Below are positions 47,545 through 57,682 of a DNA stretch of 64,000 nt, in pieces. The notes under the pieces were generated by a model. That model was not told where the DNA came from and did not search any database. It saw only the letters and a list, made by a program, of their open reading frames with translations. Source of the stretch: Streptomyces sp. NRRL F-6131 (GTDB lineage: Bacteria > Actinomycetota > Actinomycetes > Streptomycetales > Streptomycetaceae); assembly GCA_000719695.1 (NCBI GenBank), contig JOHN01000012.1, forward strand, positions 1 to 64,000, in the 5' to 3' direction. Within the stretch, counting starts at the first letter, position 1, and every line of letters starts with the position of its first letter. The translations under genes were made by a program, and so were the position numbers.

Positions 47545-47694
47545 AACGACAAGGGGCGCCCAACGACAAGGGGCGCCCAACGACAAGGGGGCGCGCCCAA
47601 CGACAGGGGGCGCGCCGAACGGCGAACGGGCGGGGAACGGCGAACGGGCGGGGAACGGCGAACGGGCGGGGAACGGCGAACGGGCGGGGAACGA
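47545..47694. repeat. Two adjacent tandem-repeat families
   Basis: Four units of about 17-20 bp with core AACGACAAGGGGCGCCC (47545-47616) are followed after 6 bases by four 18-bp units CGAACGGGCGGGGAACGG (47623-47694, only the last base differs in the final unit). The array lies between the convergent DUF1304 and mmsB genes and has no credible coding frame. Confidence 0.8.
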
Positions 47695-47750
47695 CGCGGC
47701 GCCCACGATTCGCCGTGCCGTTCCCCGCCCGTACTCGGGGGCAAGTCGGG

Positions 47751-48983
47751 TCAGGACCCGGCCTTGCGCTTGTTGTAGACGTCGAACCCGACCGCGGCGA
47801 GCAGCACCAGGCCCTTGATGACCTGCTGGTAGTCGGTGCCGATGCCGACCAGCGACATGCCGTTGTTCAGCACGCCCAGGACCAGGCCGCCGATGATCGC
47901 GCCGAGGACGGTGCCGACGCCGCCGCTCGCGGACGCCCCGCCGATGAACGCGGCGGCGATCGCCTCGAGTTCGAAGTTGATGCCGGCCTGCGGGGTGCCG
48001 GCGTTGAGGCGGGCGGCGAAGACCAGCCCGGCCAGGGCCGCCAGGACGCCCATGTTGACGAAGGCCAGGAAGACGACCCGCTTGCTCTTCACACCGGACA
48101 GCTTGGCGGCCGGCTCGTTGCCGCCGATCGCGTAGGTGTGCCGGCCGAGGATCGAGTTGCGCATCAGGTAGCCGAAGCCGACCAGCAGGGCGCCGAGGAT
48201 CAGCAGGACGACCGGGGCGCCGTGGTAGCTGGCCAGCAGCAGCGTGAAGGTCACCACCGCGGCCGCGATCGCCCCGAGCTTCGCCAGGAACAGTCCGACC
48301 GGGAGCAGCTCCAGTCCGTACGAGGCGGCCCGGCGCCGTCCGCGCAGCTCCTGGAGGACGGCGACGGCCAGCACGGCGAGGCCCAGCAGCAGGGTGAGGT
48401 TGTGGTAGTCGGTGTGCGGGCCGACCTCGGGGAGGAAGCCGCTGCTGATGTTCTGGAAGCCCTTGGGGAACGGCGCCACCGACTGGCCCTGGAGCAGGAT
48501 CTGGGTGCCGCCGCGGAAGAGCAGCATGCCGGCCAGCGTGACGATGAACGAGGGGATGCCGAGGTGGGCGATCCAGAAGCCCTGCCAGGCGCCGGCGGCC
48601 GCGCCGATCAGCAGGGCGGCCACGAGGGCGACGGGCCAGGGGAGGTCGTGCTTGACCATCATCACCGCGGCGGCCGCGCCGACGAAGGCGGCCAGTGAGC
48701 CGACCGAGAGGTCGATGTGGCCGGCGATGATGACGATCATCATGCCGATGGCCAGGATGAGGATGTAGCCGTTCTGCTGGATCAGATTGGTGATGTTGAG
48801 CGGCTGGAGCAGGATGCCGTCGGTCCAGATCTGGAACAGCAGGACGATCAGCGCGAGGGCGACCAGCATGCCGTACTGGCGCATGTTGCCGCGCAGCGCG
48901 CGGACCACGGCGTCGGCGGCGGACGGGCGGGGGCCGGTCCGCGCGTCGGGCGCGGTCTCCGGGGTGGTCTGGATCTGGGCCAT
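47751..48983 (-). CDS. mmsB: Multiple-monosaccharide / xylose ABC transporter permease
   Basis: A 410-residue CUT2 permease (XylH/GguB/MmsB type) with about 10-12 membrane segments; motifs are IAGHIDLSVGSLAAFVGA and AAFIGGASASGGVGTVLGA. A cytoplasmic insertion around residues 215-225 (ELRGRRRAA) is typical of XylH/GguB. It follows the ATPase by 3 bp and ends the chvE-mmsA-mmsB operon. Confidence 0.9.
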   Translation of the reverse strand: MAQIQTTPETAPDARTGPRPSAADAVVRALRGNMRQYGMLVALALIVLLFQIWTDGILLQPLNITNLIQQNGYILILAIGMMIVIIAGHIDLSVGSLAAFVGAAAAVMMVKHDLPWPVALVAALLIGAAAGAWQGFWIAHLGIPSFIVTLAGMLLFRGGTQILLQGQSVAPFPKGFQNISSGFLPEVGPHTDYHNLTLLLGLAVLAVAVLQELRGRRRAASYGLELLPVGLFLAKLGAIAAAVVTFTLLLASYHGAPVVLLILGALLVGFGYLMRNSILGRHTYAIGGNEPAAKLSGVKSKRVVFLAFVNMGVLAALAGLVFAARLNAGTPQAGINFELEAIAAAFIGGASASGGVGTVLGAIIGGLVLGVLNNGMSLVGIGTDYQQVIKGLVLLAAVGFDVYNKRKAGS

Positions 48984-48986
48984 GCC

Positions 48987-50534
48987 TCACACCTGCTTGT
49001 CGGGTCGTGCCGCGCTCATGGTCATGAGCCGCATGAGGGTTTCCTGGGTGGCGTCGGCGCGGGGCACCTCACCGGTGATCCGGCCCTCGGCCATGGTGTA
49101 GATCCGGTCGCACAGACCCAGGAGTTCGGGGAGTTCGGAGGAGATGACGAGAACGGCCTTGCCCTGGGCGGCGAGGTCGGCGATGACGGTGTAGATCTCC
49201 GCCTTGGCGCCGATGTCGATGCCGCGGGTGGGTTCGTCGAGGATCAGCACCTCGGGTTCGGCGAAGATCCACTTGCTGAGGACGACCTTCTGCTGGTTGC
49301 CGCCGCTGAGCGTGCCGGTCCGGGTGAACACCGAGGGGGCCTTGATGTTCATGGTCTTCCGGAAGGATTCGGCGACCCGGGTCTCGGCGTGCTCGTCGAC
49401 CCAGCCGCGGCGGGCGACCTTGCCGAGGGCGCTGAGCGAGATGTTCCGGCTGATGTCCTCGATGAGGTTGAGGCCGAGCTGTTTGCGGTCCTCGGTGACG
49501 TAGGCGATGCCGTGACCGATCGCCTCCGGCACCGTCCGGGTGCGGATCTCCCGGCCGTGCAGCCGGACCCGGCCGCCGGTCCACTGTCCGTACGAGCGGC
49601 CGAAGACGCTCATGGCCAGTTCGGTGCGGCCGGCGCCCATCAGGCCGGCGATGCCGACGATCTCGCCGCGGCGCACGGTCAGGGAGGCGCCGTCCACCAC
49701 GGTGCGCTGGTGGTCGATCGGGTGCCGGACGCTCCAGTCCTCGATCTCGAGGGCGACCTCGCCGATCTCCGGGGAACGCTCGGGGTAGCGGTGCTCGAGG
49801 TCGCGGCCGACCATGCCGCGGATGATCCGGTCCTCGGAGATGCCCTCGGGACCGATGGCGATGGTCTCGATGGTCCGTCCGTCGCGCAGCACGGTGACCG
49901 CGTCGGCGACCCGGGTGATCTCGTTCAGCTTGTGCGAGATGATGATGCAGGAGATGCCCCGGGCCTTGAGGTCGAGGATCAGGTCGAGGAGCTTGCGGCT
50001 GTCCTCGTCGTTCAGCGCGGCCGTCGGCTCGTCCAGGATGAGCAGTTTGACGTCCTTGGCGAGCGCCTTGGCGATCTCGACCAGCTGCTGCTTGCCCACC
50101 CCGAGGTCGGCGACCCGGGTGTGCGGGCTCTCGTCGAGGCCGACCTGACGGAGCAGGTCGGCGGCGTGGGTGAGGGTCCGGTGCCAGTCGATGACGCCCC
50201 GCCTGGCGTGCTCGTTGCCGAGGAAGACGTTCTCCGCGACGGACAGGTACGGCACCAGCGCGAGTTCCTGGTGGATGATGGCGATGCCGCGCTGCTCGCT
50301 GGCCCGGATGTCCCTGAACCGGCAGGGCTCGCCCTCGAAGTGGATCTCACCCTCGTAGCTGCCGTGCGGGTACACGCCGCTGAGCACCTTCATCAGCGTG
50401 GACTTGCCGGCGCCGTTCTCGCCGCAGATGGCGTGCACCTCCCCGGCGGCGACGGTGAGGTTGACCTCGGAGAGGGCCTTGACGCCGGGGAAGGTCTTGC
50501 TGATCGACCGCATCTCCAGCACGGGTCGGACCAT
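48987..50534 (-). CDS. mmsA: Multiple-monosaccharide ABC transporter ATPase
   Basis: A 515-residue CUT2 ATPase with two tandem cassettes (GguA/XylG type). The first has Walker [10 protein letters not shown], signature-like [15 protein letters not shown] and [13 protein letters not shown]; the second has [23 protein letters not shown] and [16 protein letters not shown] 50534 has GGAAG at 7 bases. It lies 99 bp after chvE, with a stem-loop in the gap. Confidence 0.92.
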   Translation of the reverse strand: MVRPVLEMRSISKTFPGVKALSEVNLTVAAGEVHAICGENGAGKSTLMKVLSGVYPHGSYEGEIHFEGEPCRFRDIRASEQRGIAIIHQELALVPYLSVAENVFLGNEHARRGVIDWHRTLTHAADLLRQVGLDESPHTRVADLGVGKQQLVEIAKALAKDVKLLILDEPTAALNDEDSRKLLDLILDLKARGISCIIISHKLNEITRVADAVTVLRDGRTIETIAIGPEGISEDRIIRGMVGRDLEHRYPERSPEIGEVALEIEDWSVRHPIDHQRTVVDGASLTVRRGEIVGIAGLMGAGRTELAMSVFGRSYGQWTGGRVRLHGREIRTRTVPEAIGHGIAYVTEDRKQLGLNLIEDISRNISLSALGKVARRGWVDEHAETRVAESFRKTMNIKAPSVFTRTGTLSGGNQQKVVLSKWIFAEPEVLILDEPTRGIDIGAKAEIYTVIADLAAQGKAVLVISSELPELLGLCDRIYTMAEGRITGEVPRADATQETLMRLMTMSAARPDKQV

Positions 50535-50557
50535 GGGTGGGCTTCCGTATCGTTCGG

Positions 50558-50598
50558 GGCGGTGCGGTGGCGGCCGGGTCTGCCGGCGCCGCACCGCC
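50558..50598 (-). other. Stem-loop between chvE and mmsA
   Basis: GGCGGTGCGG (50558-50567) pairs perfectly with 50589-50598; loop 21 bases. It parallels the stem-loops after cebE and the YtfQ-type gene. Confidence 0.45.
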
Positions 50599-50633
50599 GG
50601 TTGGGCTCCGGCCCGTCGGCCGGACCCTGGTGG

Positions 50634-51728
50634 CTACTTGAGCTGGTCGGCGGTGTACTGGCCGCTGTCGACCAGAACCTTCTGGTAGTTGTCCTTGTCG
50701 ACGCTGACCGGCTGGAGCAGCTGGGCGGGGACGGTCTTGGCGCCGTTGTCGTACTGGGTGGTGTCGTTGACCTCGGGCTTGCCGCCGGTCAGCAGCGCGT
50801 CGCCCATCTGGACGGCGGCCTTGGCCAGCTGACGGGTGTCCTTGTAGACGGTCTGGGTCTGCTCGCCCGCGATGATCGACTTCACCGAGGCCAGCTCGCC
50901 GTCCTGGCCGGTGACGACCGGCAGCGACTTCCCGGTGCCGTACCCGACGCCCTTGAGCGAGGAGATGATGCCGATCGAGATGCCGTCGTAGGGGGAGAGC
51001 ACGGCGTCGACGCGGGCGGCGGTGTAGGACTTGCTCAGCAGGTTGTCCATCCGGGACTGGGCGAGGCCGCCGTCCCAGCGCAGCGTGGCGGCCTGGTTGA
51101 AGGCGGTCTGACCGCTCTGCACGACCAGCTTCTTCTCGTCGAGGTACGGCTTGAGGACGCTCATCGCGCCGTTGAAGAAGAAGGTGGCGTTGTTGTCGTC
51201 CGGAGAGCCGGCGAACAGCTCGATGTTGAACGGGCCCTTGCCGTCCTTGAGGCCCAGCTTGTCGACGATGTAGCCGCCCTGGAGGACGCCGACCTTGTAG
51301 TTGTCGAAGGTCGCGTAGTAGTCGACGTTCCGGGTGCCGCGGATCAGGCGGTCGTAGGAGATGACGGGGATGTGCGCGTCGGCGGCCCGCTGCAGCACGT
51401 TGGTGAGCGACGAGCCGTCGATGGCGGCGATCACCAGGAGCTTCGCCCCCTTGGTGATCATGTTCTCGACCTGGGAGACCTGGTTCTCCACGACGTTGTC
51501 GCCGTACTGGAGGTCGGTCTTGTAGCCCTTGCCCTGGAACTCCTTGACCATGTTGGTGCCGTCGTTGATCCAGCGCTCCGACGACTTGGTCGGCATCGCG
51601 ATGCCGACGAGGCCGCCCTTGGCGTCGCCCTTGGCCGGCCCGTCGCCGGCGCCGTTGGCGCTCTGGCCGCAGGCCGCCAGCGAGAGCGTCAGCCCCACCG
51701 CGACGAGGCCCGCTGAAAGCTTCCGCAC
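50634..51728 (-). CDS. chvE: ChvE/XylF-type sugar-binding lipoprotein
   Basis: A 364-residue lipoprotein with lipobox LSLAAC (Cys20). The fold opens with [18 protein letters not shown], as in ChvE, which binds several monosaccharides including arabinose, xylose and glucose; [20 protein letters not shown] is a family hallmark. GTG 51728 has GGAGGA 3 bases upstream; a longer frame has no ribosome site and would bury the signal peptide. Its promoter contains an ara box, so a pentose is the likely main substrate. Confidence 0.9.
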   Translation of the reverse strand: MRKLSAGLVAVGLTLSLAACGQSANGAGDGPAKGDAKGGLVGIAMPTKSSERWINDGTNMVKEFQGKGYKTDLQYGDNVVENQVSQVENMITKGAKLLVIAAIDGSSLTNVLQRAADAHIPVISYDRLIRGTRNVDYYATFDNYKVGVLQGGYIVDKLGLKDGKGPFNIELFAGSPDDNNATFFFNGAMSVLKPYLDEKKLVVQSGQTAFNQAATLRWDGGLAQSRMDNLLSKSYTAARVDAVLSPYDGISIGIISSLKGVGYGTGKSLPVVTGQDGELASVKSIIAGEQTQTVYKDTRQLAKAAVQMGDALLTGGKPEVNDTTQYDNGAKTVPAQLLQPVSVDKDNYQKVLVDSGQYTADQLK

Positions 51729-51871
51729 AGTTCCTCCAGTGATGATGTTCCGCGACCGGCGCCGAGCGACCCCGGCGGGCGACCGGGAGCGGTCGGGCGG
51801 GGTCGGTCGCTCCGGGTCCCCCGCGCTGTGGAGCGGTGGGACCGGGATGGCTCTGGCCTGGCGTGACATGA

Positions 51872-51900
51872 AGTGTTAACGCTCACAACGGCGACGTCAA
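51872..51900 (-). promoter_or_regulatory. chvE operon promoter built on an ara box
   Basis: On the - strand TTGACG (51900-51895), a 17-base spacer, AACACT (51877-51872). The box, TGTTAACGCTCACA on the + strand (51874-51887), lies in the spacer and supplies most of the -10. Confidence 0.7.
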
Positions 51901-51963
51901 GAGGCGTGGGAGCACCGTTGGGTCGGTGGTGCCGCAGGTGCGGGTCCGGTCGGCCGTGGATCA

Positions 51964-51993
51964 CGGTGAAGTGTCACCTTGGAGTTTTTTTTT
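51964..51993 (+). terminator. Possible intrinsic terminator (short hairpin plus T9)
   Basis: GGTGA-AGTG-TCACC is followed by TTGGAG and nine T residues (51985-51993), very unusual for this GC-rich genome. No gene ends just upstream on this strand, so any transcript stopped here would be non-coding or antisense. Confidence 0.3.
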
Positions 51994-52389
51994 GGTGAAC
52001 GAACCGCCAACTGTGGACACATGTCGAGTGCACATGGTGCGCTGTTCCTCCTCGCGGCAGGGGGCGGCCCGGCCGTCGCCCGGCGGCGCTCGGGGCGGTA
52101 CGGCGGCGCGCGGGGGTCCGCGCCCGCCGCTCCGGACGCGCCGAGCGCCGGACCGCTCGCCGACCGCCGTCCGCGAAGCGACGAGCCGGCCGGTCGGCCG
52201 GTCGGTTCCTCGCCACCGTGGAAGGGGCGGGGGGTGAACCCGGAGGTACCGGCACGTGCCGGCGGCCCGAAGGGCTGGTATCAAGGGAAACCGCTGCTGG
52301 ACCGAGGGTGACGGATTGGTCTGGGCCTGGTCGCGTACTGTGGTCCCAGCCGAGGATGGGGACTGCGCGTGGGAACCGGGAGTACTGGG

Positions 52390-53400
52390 ATGGAGCATCG
52401 CCAGCCCGTGATGGCGGACGTGGCGAAACTGGCGGGGGTGTCCCACCAGACGGTGTCCCGGGTGCTCAACGGTGCCCCGCACGTCCGACCCGACACCCGG
52501 GACCGGGTGCTGGCGGCCATACGGGAGCTGGACTACCGACCCAACTCCGCCGCCCGCGCGCTGGTCACCCGGCGCTCGCAGACGCTCGGGGTGGTCAGCT
52601 TCGACTCGACCCTGTACGGACCCGCGTCGATGCTGGAGGGCATCGAGGGGGCCGCGCGCAGCGCCGGGTACTTCGTCACCGTGACCAGCCTGCGTTCCCT
52701 GGACGGCCGTTCGGTCCAGGAGGCCGTCGACCGGCTGCGCGACCAGGGGGTGGAGGGCGTCGTCGTGATCGCGCCGCAGACCTCCGCCGTCAGCGCGGTG
52801 GCCAGGCTCTCCAGCTCCGTGCCGCTGGTCGCGGTCGGCTCGGGCGACCAGACCCAGGTGCCGATGGTGTCGGTGGGCAACCGCGCCGGCGCCGAGGCGG
52901 CCACCGGGTACCTGCTCGACCTGGGGCACCCGACCGTGCACCACCTGGCGGGACCGGCCAACTGGCTGGAGAGCCAGGACCGGGAGGACGGCTGGCGCCG
53001 CGCGCTGGGATCGGCCGGGGCGCCCGTGCCGGAGGTGGAGCGCGGCGACTGGAGCGCTCGCTCGGGCTACCAGGCGGGTCTGCGGATGGCCGAACTGCCC
53101 GACGTCACGGCGGTCTTCTGCGCCAACGACCACATGGCCCTCGGGCTGCTGCGCGCCCTGCACGAGGTCGGCCGGTCGGTGCCGGAGGAGATCAGCGTGG
53201 TCGGTTTCGACGACATCCCGGAGGCCGCCTACTTCAGCCCGCCGCTGACCACGGTGCGGCAGGACTTCGGCGAACTCGGCCGCAGGGCCCTGGAACTGCT
53301 CGTCGAGGAGCTGGAGGGCGTGGCGCACGCCGCCTCCCATGTGCAGATCTCCCCGGAGATGGTGCTGCGGCGCAGCGTGGGACCGGCCGTCCGGCGTTGA
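52390..53400 (+). CDS. LacI-family regulator, likely the arabinose/pentose repressor
   Basis: A 336-residue LacI/GalR protein. The HTH is PVMADVAKLAGVSHQTVSRVLNGAP (about 6-30), followed by hinge and effector domain; the C-terminus has VVGFDDIPEAAYFSPPLTTVRQDF. ATG 52390 is chosen because GGGAG lies 9 bases upstream; GTG 52369 is an alternative. It stands between the ChvE-type transporter and araBDA, both of which carry TGTGAGCGYTAACA boxes, so it is the best candidate for the repressor of that set (AraR-like, inference). Confidence 0.85.
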   Translation: MEHRQPVMADVAKLAGVSHQTVSRVLNGAPHVRPDTRDRVLAAIRELDYRPNSAARALVTRRSQTLGVVSFDSTLYGPASMLEGIEGAARSAGYFVTVTSLRSLDGRSVQEAVDRLRDQGVEGVVVIAPQTSAVSAVARLSSSVPLVAVGSGDQTQVPMVSVGNRAGAEAATGYLLDLGHPTVHHLAGPANWLESQDREDGWRRALGSAGAPVPEVERGDWSARSGYQAGLRMAELPDVTAVFCANDHMALGLLRALHEVGRSVPEEISVVGFDDIPEAAYFSPPLTTVRQDFGELGRRALELLVEELEGVAHAASHVQISPEMVLRRSVGPAVRR

Positions 53401-53473
53401 GCCCCTGGTCGCCCTTGCGGTGTCCTCCGGGCCCGGGCTAGCGGAGATCGTCGGTCCGGGCTTGTCGCCTGCC

Positions 53474-53519
53474 TTGACATGCCGATTGTGAGCGCTAACA
53501 ATCACCGTGAGCGTTAACA
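53474..53519 (+). promoter_or_regulatory. araB promoter with two ara boxes
   Basis: TTGACA (53474-53479), a 17-base spacer, AACAAT (53497-53502). Box 1, TGTGAGCGCTAACA (53487-53500), lies in the spacer and forms most of the -10; box 2, CGTGAGCGTTAACA (53506-53519), covers the start site. The copies are 19 bp apart. Confidence 0.75.
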
Positions 53520-53537
53520 GGACGCCCTTTCCGCTCC

Positions 53538-53678
53538 GTCGGCCGGGACACCGAATCCCGCTTCCGTGCGCCCGGCCGACGGCTTCGCGTTCCGCCATTC
53601 TTGAGGGAGAAGCGGCGGAACGACGTCTGTCGCCGGTGCGTTCCGCCCTGCCCCGGCCGTTGACCGCACCGGCGACAG
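53538..53678 (+). other. Structured araB leader
   Basis: Three perfect stems: 53538-53547/53571-53580 (10 bp), 53588-53596/53614-53622 (9 bp) and 53627-53640/53665-53678 (14 bp). The sequence at 53614-53622 can pair instead with an identical CGTTCCGCC at 53639-53647, which would disrupt the last stem. Confidence 0.45.
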
Positions 53679-53719
53679 CCACCACGCGAGCCTCCCGTAC
53701 GAAGAATGAGGAAGTGACA

Positions 53720-55411
53720 GTGACCCGAGCCCCCCACGAGGCCGACCAGTACGTCGTCGGCGTCGACTTCGGCACCCTCTCCGGCCGCGCCGTGGTGGTC
53801 CGGGTCCGCGACGGTGAGGAACTGGGCACCGCCGTCCACGACTACCCGCACGCCGTGATCGAGCACGAGCTGCCCGGCACCGGCCGCCGGCTCCCGCCCG
53901 ACTGGGCGCTGCAGCACCCCGCCGACTGGCGCGAGGTGCTGAGCACGGCCGTCCCGGCCGCGATCGCCGCCGCCGGCGTCGACCCCGCCCGGGTCATCGG
54001 CATCGCCACCGACTTCACCGCCTGCACCGTCCTGCCGGTGCGCGCCGACGGCACCCCGCTGGCCGAGACGGCCGACTGGTCGTCCCGACCGCACGCCTGG
54101 CCCAAGTTGTGGAAGCACCACGCGGCCCAGGCCCAGGCGGACCGGATCAACGCCCTGGCCCACGCCCGCGGGGAGAAGTGGATCTCCCGCTACGGGGGGA
54201 GGATCTCCGCCGAGTGGCAGTACGCCAAGGCGCTCCAGGTCCTGGAGGAGGACCCGGCCGTCTACGCGGCCTGCGAGCGCTGGATCGAGGCCGCCGACTG
54301 GATCGTCTGGCAGCTCACCGGCGCCGAGTCCCGCAACGCCTGCACCGCCGGCTACAAGGGCATCCACCAGGACGGTGCCTACCCGAGCGAGGACTACCTC
54401 GCCGCCCTCCACCCGGAGTTCGCCGACTTCGCCCGCACCCGGCTGGAGCACCCGCTCGCCGCGCTCGGCTCCCGGGTCGGCTCGCTGACCGCCGAGGCCG
54501 CCGCCCGGACCGGCCTGCCGGAGGGCATCGCGGTGGCCGCCGGCAACGTCGACGCGCACGTCGCCGCCCCGGCCGCCCGGGCCGTCGACAACGGCCGGCT
54601 GCTCGCCATCATGGGCACGTCCACCTGCCACGTGGTCAACGGCCCCGACCTCGCCGAGGTCCCCGGCATCTGCGGCGTCGTCGACGGCGGCATCGTCGAC
54701 GGCGCCTACGGCTACGAGGCCGGCCAGAGCGCCGTCGGCGACATCTTCGCCTGGTGGCTGCGCCAGGGCGTCCCCGCCGACTACCTGGCCGAGGCCGAGG
54801 CGAACGGCGAGGACCTGCACCGGCTGCTGACCCGCAAGGCCGCCGCCCAACCCGTCGGCGCCCACGGCCTGGTGGCGCTCGACTGGATGAACGGCAACCG
54901 CTCCACCCTGGTCGACCACCACCTGTCCGGCGTCATCGTCGGCCTCACCCTCGCCACCCGCCCCGAGGAGATCTACCGCGCCCTGCTGGAGGCCACGGCC
55001 TTCGGCACCCGGGTCATCGTCGAGGCGTTGGAGCAGGGCGGGGTCCCCGTCACCGAGTTCATCGTCACCGGCGGGCTGAAGAAGAACGCCCTGCTGATGC
55101 AGATCTACGCCGACGTGCTGCGCCGACCGGTCTCGGTCGCCGAGTCCGAGCAGGGCCCGGCGCTGGGCTCGGCCATCCACGCCGCCGTCGCCGCCGGGGC
55201 CCACCCGGACGTCCGGGCCGCGGCGGCCGCCATGGGCAGGGTGCACCGCGGTGCCTACCGGCCGGAGCCGGCCGCCGCGGACACCTACGACCGGCTGTTC
55301 GCCGAGTACCGGGCCCTGCACGACCACTTCGGACTCGGCGCCGACAGGCTCCTGCACCGCCTGCGCGACATCCGCAACGCCGCCCTCACCACCCCGAGCG
55401 AGGCATCGTGA
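53720..55411 (+). CDS. araB: L-ribulokinase
   Basis: A 563-residue FGGY-family kinase that phosphorylates L-ribulose to L-ribulose 5-phosphate. The N-terminal phosphate motif is [52 protein letters not shown] and [20 protein letters not shown] are typical of AraB. GTG 53720 is chosen because GAGGA lies 7 bases before it; a GTG 6 bases upstream is less well spaced. Its stop overlaps the araD start (GTGA). First gene of araB-araD-araA, behind a promoter with two ara boxes and a long leader. Confidence 0.95.
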   Translation: MTRAPHEADQYVVGVDFGTLSGRAVVVRVRDGEELGTAVHDYPHAVIEHELPGTGRRLPPDWALQHPADWREVLSTAVPAAIAAAGVDPARVIGIATDFTACTVLPVRADGTPLAETADWSSRPHAWPKLWKHHAAQAQADRINALAHARGEKWISRYGGRISAEWQYAKALQVLEEDPAVYAACERWIEAADWIVWQLTGAESRNACTAGYKGIHQDGAYPSEDYLAALHPEFADFARTRLEHPLAALGSRVGSLTAEAAARTGLPEGIAVAAGNVDAHVAAPAARAVDNGRLLAIMGTSTCHVVNGPDLAEVPGICGVVDGGIVDGAYGYEAGQSAVGDIFAWWLRQGVPADYLAEAEANGEDLHRLLTRKAAAQPVGAHGLVALDWMNGNRSTLVDHHLSGVIVGLTLATRPEEIYRALLEATAFGTRVIVEALEQGGVPVTEFIVTGGLKKNALLMQIYADVLRRPVSVAESEQGPALGSAIHAAVAAGAHPDVRAAAAAMGRVHRGAYRPEPAAADTYDRLFAEYRALHDHFGLGADRLLHRLRDIRNAALTTPSEAS

Positions 55412-56076
55412 CCACGACCACCGACCTGATCCGCCGACAGGTCAGCGACCTCCACCAGGAACTCGTCCGCTACGACCTGGTCGTCTGGACGGCGGGCAAC
55501 GTCTCCGCCCGCGTCCCCGGCGAGGACCTGCTGGTGATCAAGCCCAGCGGCGTCTCCTACGACGAGCTGACACCCCAGAACATGATCGTCTGCGACCTCG
55601 ACGGCAACGTCGTCGAGGGCGGGCACGCGCCCTCCTCCGACACCGCCGCGCACGCCTACGTCTACCGCCACCTGCCCGAGGTCGGGGGAGTGGTGCACAC
55701 CCACTCCACCTACGCCTGCGCCTGGGCCGCCCGCGGCGAGGCCGTCCCCTGCGTGCTCACCGCGATGGCCGACGAGTTCGGCGCCGAGATCCCGGTCGGC
55801 CCGTTCGCCCTGATCGGCGACGACTCGATCGGCCGGGGCATCGTCGACACCCTCAAGGGCCACCGCTCGCCCGCCGTCCTGATGCAGAACCACGGTGTCT
55901 TCACCATCGGCAAGGACGCCGAGGCGGCGGTGAAGGCCGCCGTGATGTGCGAGGACGTGGCCCGCACCGTCCACCTCTCCCGCCAGCTCGGCGAACCGCT
56001 GCCGATCGCCCAGGCGGACATCGACAGCCTCAACTTCCGCTACCAGAACGTCTACGGCCAGCCCCAGGGCCGATGA
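55408..56076 (+). CDS. araD: L-ribulose-5-phosphate 4-epimerase
   Basis: A 222-residue class II aldolase-fold enzyme that makes D-xylulose 5-phosphate. Substrate loops GNVSAR and [10 protein letters not shown] are present; the zinc site is HTHSTYAC plus the later His in MQNHGVF. GTG 55408 overlaps the araB stop by 4 bases. araA follows 11 bp later. Length matches E. coli AraD (231). Confidence 0.95.
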   Translation: MTTTTDLIRRQVSDLHQELVRYDLVVWTAGNVSARVPGEDLLVIKPSGVSYDELTPQNMIVCDLDGNVVEGGHAPSSDTAAHAYVYRHLPEVGGVVHTHSTYACAWAARGEAVPCVLTAMADEFGAEIPVGPFALIGDDSIGRGIVDTLKGHRSPAVLMQNHGVFTIGKDAEAAVKAAVMCEDVARTVHLSRQLGEPLPIAQADIDSLNFRYQNVYGQPQGR

Positions 56077-56087
56077 GGAGCCACCGC

Positions 56088-57596
56088 ATGACCAAGCCAC
56101 TCGAAGGCCGCGAGGTCTGGTTCCTGACCGGCAGCCAGGGCCTCTACGGCGAGGAGACGCTGCGCCAGGTCGCCGAGCAGTCCCGGCGGATCGCCGAGAC
56201 CCTGAACCGCGACTCCGCCGTCCCGGTCGAGATCGTCTGGAAGCCCGTCCTCACCGACGCGACCGCCATCCGCCGGGTCTGTCTGGAGGCCAACTCCGCC
56301 GACGACTGCATCGGCCTGATCGCCTGGATGCACACCTTCTCCCCGGCCAAGATGTGGATCGCCGGCCTGGACGCGCTGCGCAAGCCGCTGCTCCACCTGC
56401 ACACCCAGGCCAACGTCGACCTGCCGTGGAGCTCCATCGACATGGACTTCATGAACCTCAACCAGGCGGCCCACGGCGACCGCGAGTTCGGCTACATCCA
56501 GTCCCGCCTCGGCGTCACCCGCAAGACCGTCGCCGGACACGCCGCCGACCCGTCCGTGGCGGCCCGGATCGGCACCTGGGCGCGCGCCGCCGCCGGCCGG
56601 GCCGAACTGGGCGACCTGAAGCTCGCCCGCTTCGGCGACAACATGCGCGACGTCGCCGTCACCGAGGGCGACAAGGTCGAGGCCCAGCTGCGCTTCGGGG
56701 TCTCCGTCAACACCTACGGCGTCAACGACCTGGTCGCCGCGGTCGACGCGGCGGACGACGCGGAGGTCACCGAGCTCGTCAAGGAGTACGAGGACAGCTA
56801 CCGGCTCGCGCCCGCGCTGCGGCCCGGAGGGGAGCGCCACGCGTCGCTGCGGTACGCGGCACGCATCGAACTGGGCCTGCGCCGCTTCCTCGACCAGGGC
56901 GGCTTCAAGGCCTTCACCACCAACTTCGAGGACCTCGGCGGTCTGCGCCAGCTGCCCGGCCTCGCGGTGCAGCGGCTGATGGCCGACGGCTACGGGTTCG
57001 GCGGCGAGGGCGACTGGAAGACCGCCGCCCTGCTGCGCACCCTCAAGGCCACCGCCGGTGGGCTTCCCGGGGGCACCTCCTTCATGGAGGACTACACCTA
57101 CCACCTGGAGTTCGGCAGCGAGCTGATCCTCGGCGCGCACATGCTGGAGGTCTGCCCGAGCATCGCCGCCGGCACCCCGTCCTGCGAGATCCACCCGCTC
57201 GCCATCGGCGGACGGGAGGACCCGGTCCGTCTGGTCTTCGACGCCGAGCCCGGTCCGGCCGTCGTGGTCGGCCTCGCGGACCTGGGCGACCGCTTCCGGC
57301 TGGTGGCCAACGAGATCGACGTCGTCCCCGCGCCCGAACCGCTGCCCAACCTGCCCGTCGCCCGCGCCGTCTGGAAGCCCCGCCCGGACCTGCACACCTC
57401 CGCCGAGGCCTGGCTGACGGCCGGCGGGCCGCACCACACCGTGCTCTCCGGCGCGGTCGGCACCGAGGAGCTCGACGACCTCGCCGAGATGCTCGGTGTG
57501 GAGCTGCTGGTGATCGACGACGACACCACGATGCGGCGCTTCACCAAGGAGCTGCGCTGGAACCAGGCGTACCACCGGCTGGCCCAGGGGCTCTGA
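56088..57596 (+). CDS. araA: L-arabinose isomerase
   Basis: A 502-residue enzyme converting L-arabinose to L-ribulose. Family hallmarks: [20 protein letters not shown] at the N-terminus, [24 protein letters not shown] and [28 protein letters not shown], which carries metal ligands. ATG 56088 has GAGGAG at 7 bases. It completes the araBDA operon that feeds arabinose into the pentose phosphate pathway. Length equals E. coli AraA. Confidence 0.96.
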   Translation: MTKPLEGREVWFLTGSQGLYGEETLRQVAEQSRRIAETLNRDSAVPVEIVWKPVLTDATAIRRVCLEANSADDCIGLIAWMHTFSPAKMWIAGLDALRKPLLHLHTQANVDLPWSSIDMDFMNLNQAAHGDREFGYIQSRLGVTRKTVAGHAADPSVAARIGTWARAAAGRAELGDLKLARFGDNMRDVAVTEGDKVEAQLRFGVSVNTYGVNDLVAAVDAADDAEVTELVKEYEDSYRLAPALRPGGERHASLRYAARIELGLRRFLDQGGFKAFTTNFEDLGGLRQLPGLAVQRLMADGYGFGGEGDWKTAALLRTLKATAGGLPGGTSFMEDYTYHLEFGSELILGAHMLEVCPSIAAGTPSCEIHPLAIGGREDPVRLVFDAEPGPAVVVGLADLGDRFRLVANEIDVVPAPEPLPNLPVARAVWKPRPDLHTSAEAWLTAGGPHHTVLSGAVGTEELDDLAEMLGVELLVIDDDTTMRRFTKELRWNQAYHRLAQGL

Positions 57597-57682
57597 GGTC
57601 CGCCGCGCTCCGACCCGACGACACCCGCCCGGACGGCGGGCGTCGCTCCTTCTCCCGAACCGTGCCGAACGGAGCAGGTCCC

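Larger units (their letters stand above)
51729..52389. other. 661-bp divergent intergenic region, chvE to araR-type gene
   Basis: It holds the chvE leader (about 137 bases) and promoter (51872-51900), then a short stem-loop with a run of nine T (51967-51993). A GC-rich stretch without credible genes follows up to the ribosome site (GGGAG, about 52377) of the LacI-family gene. Several overlapping frames here have no ribosome sites and atypical composition. Confidence 0.6.

Noticed and set aside
47545..47694. Possible CRISPR array
   Set aside because: Units are contiguous without variable spacers, and no cas genes are present.
51979..52311. A 110-residue frame starting in the T-run (MEFFFGERTANCGH...)
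   Set aside because: TTG start inside the T-run, no ribosome site, and Pro/Arg/Ala-rich composition as in non-coding high-GC DNA.
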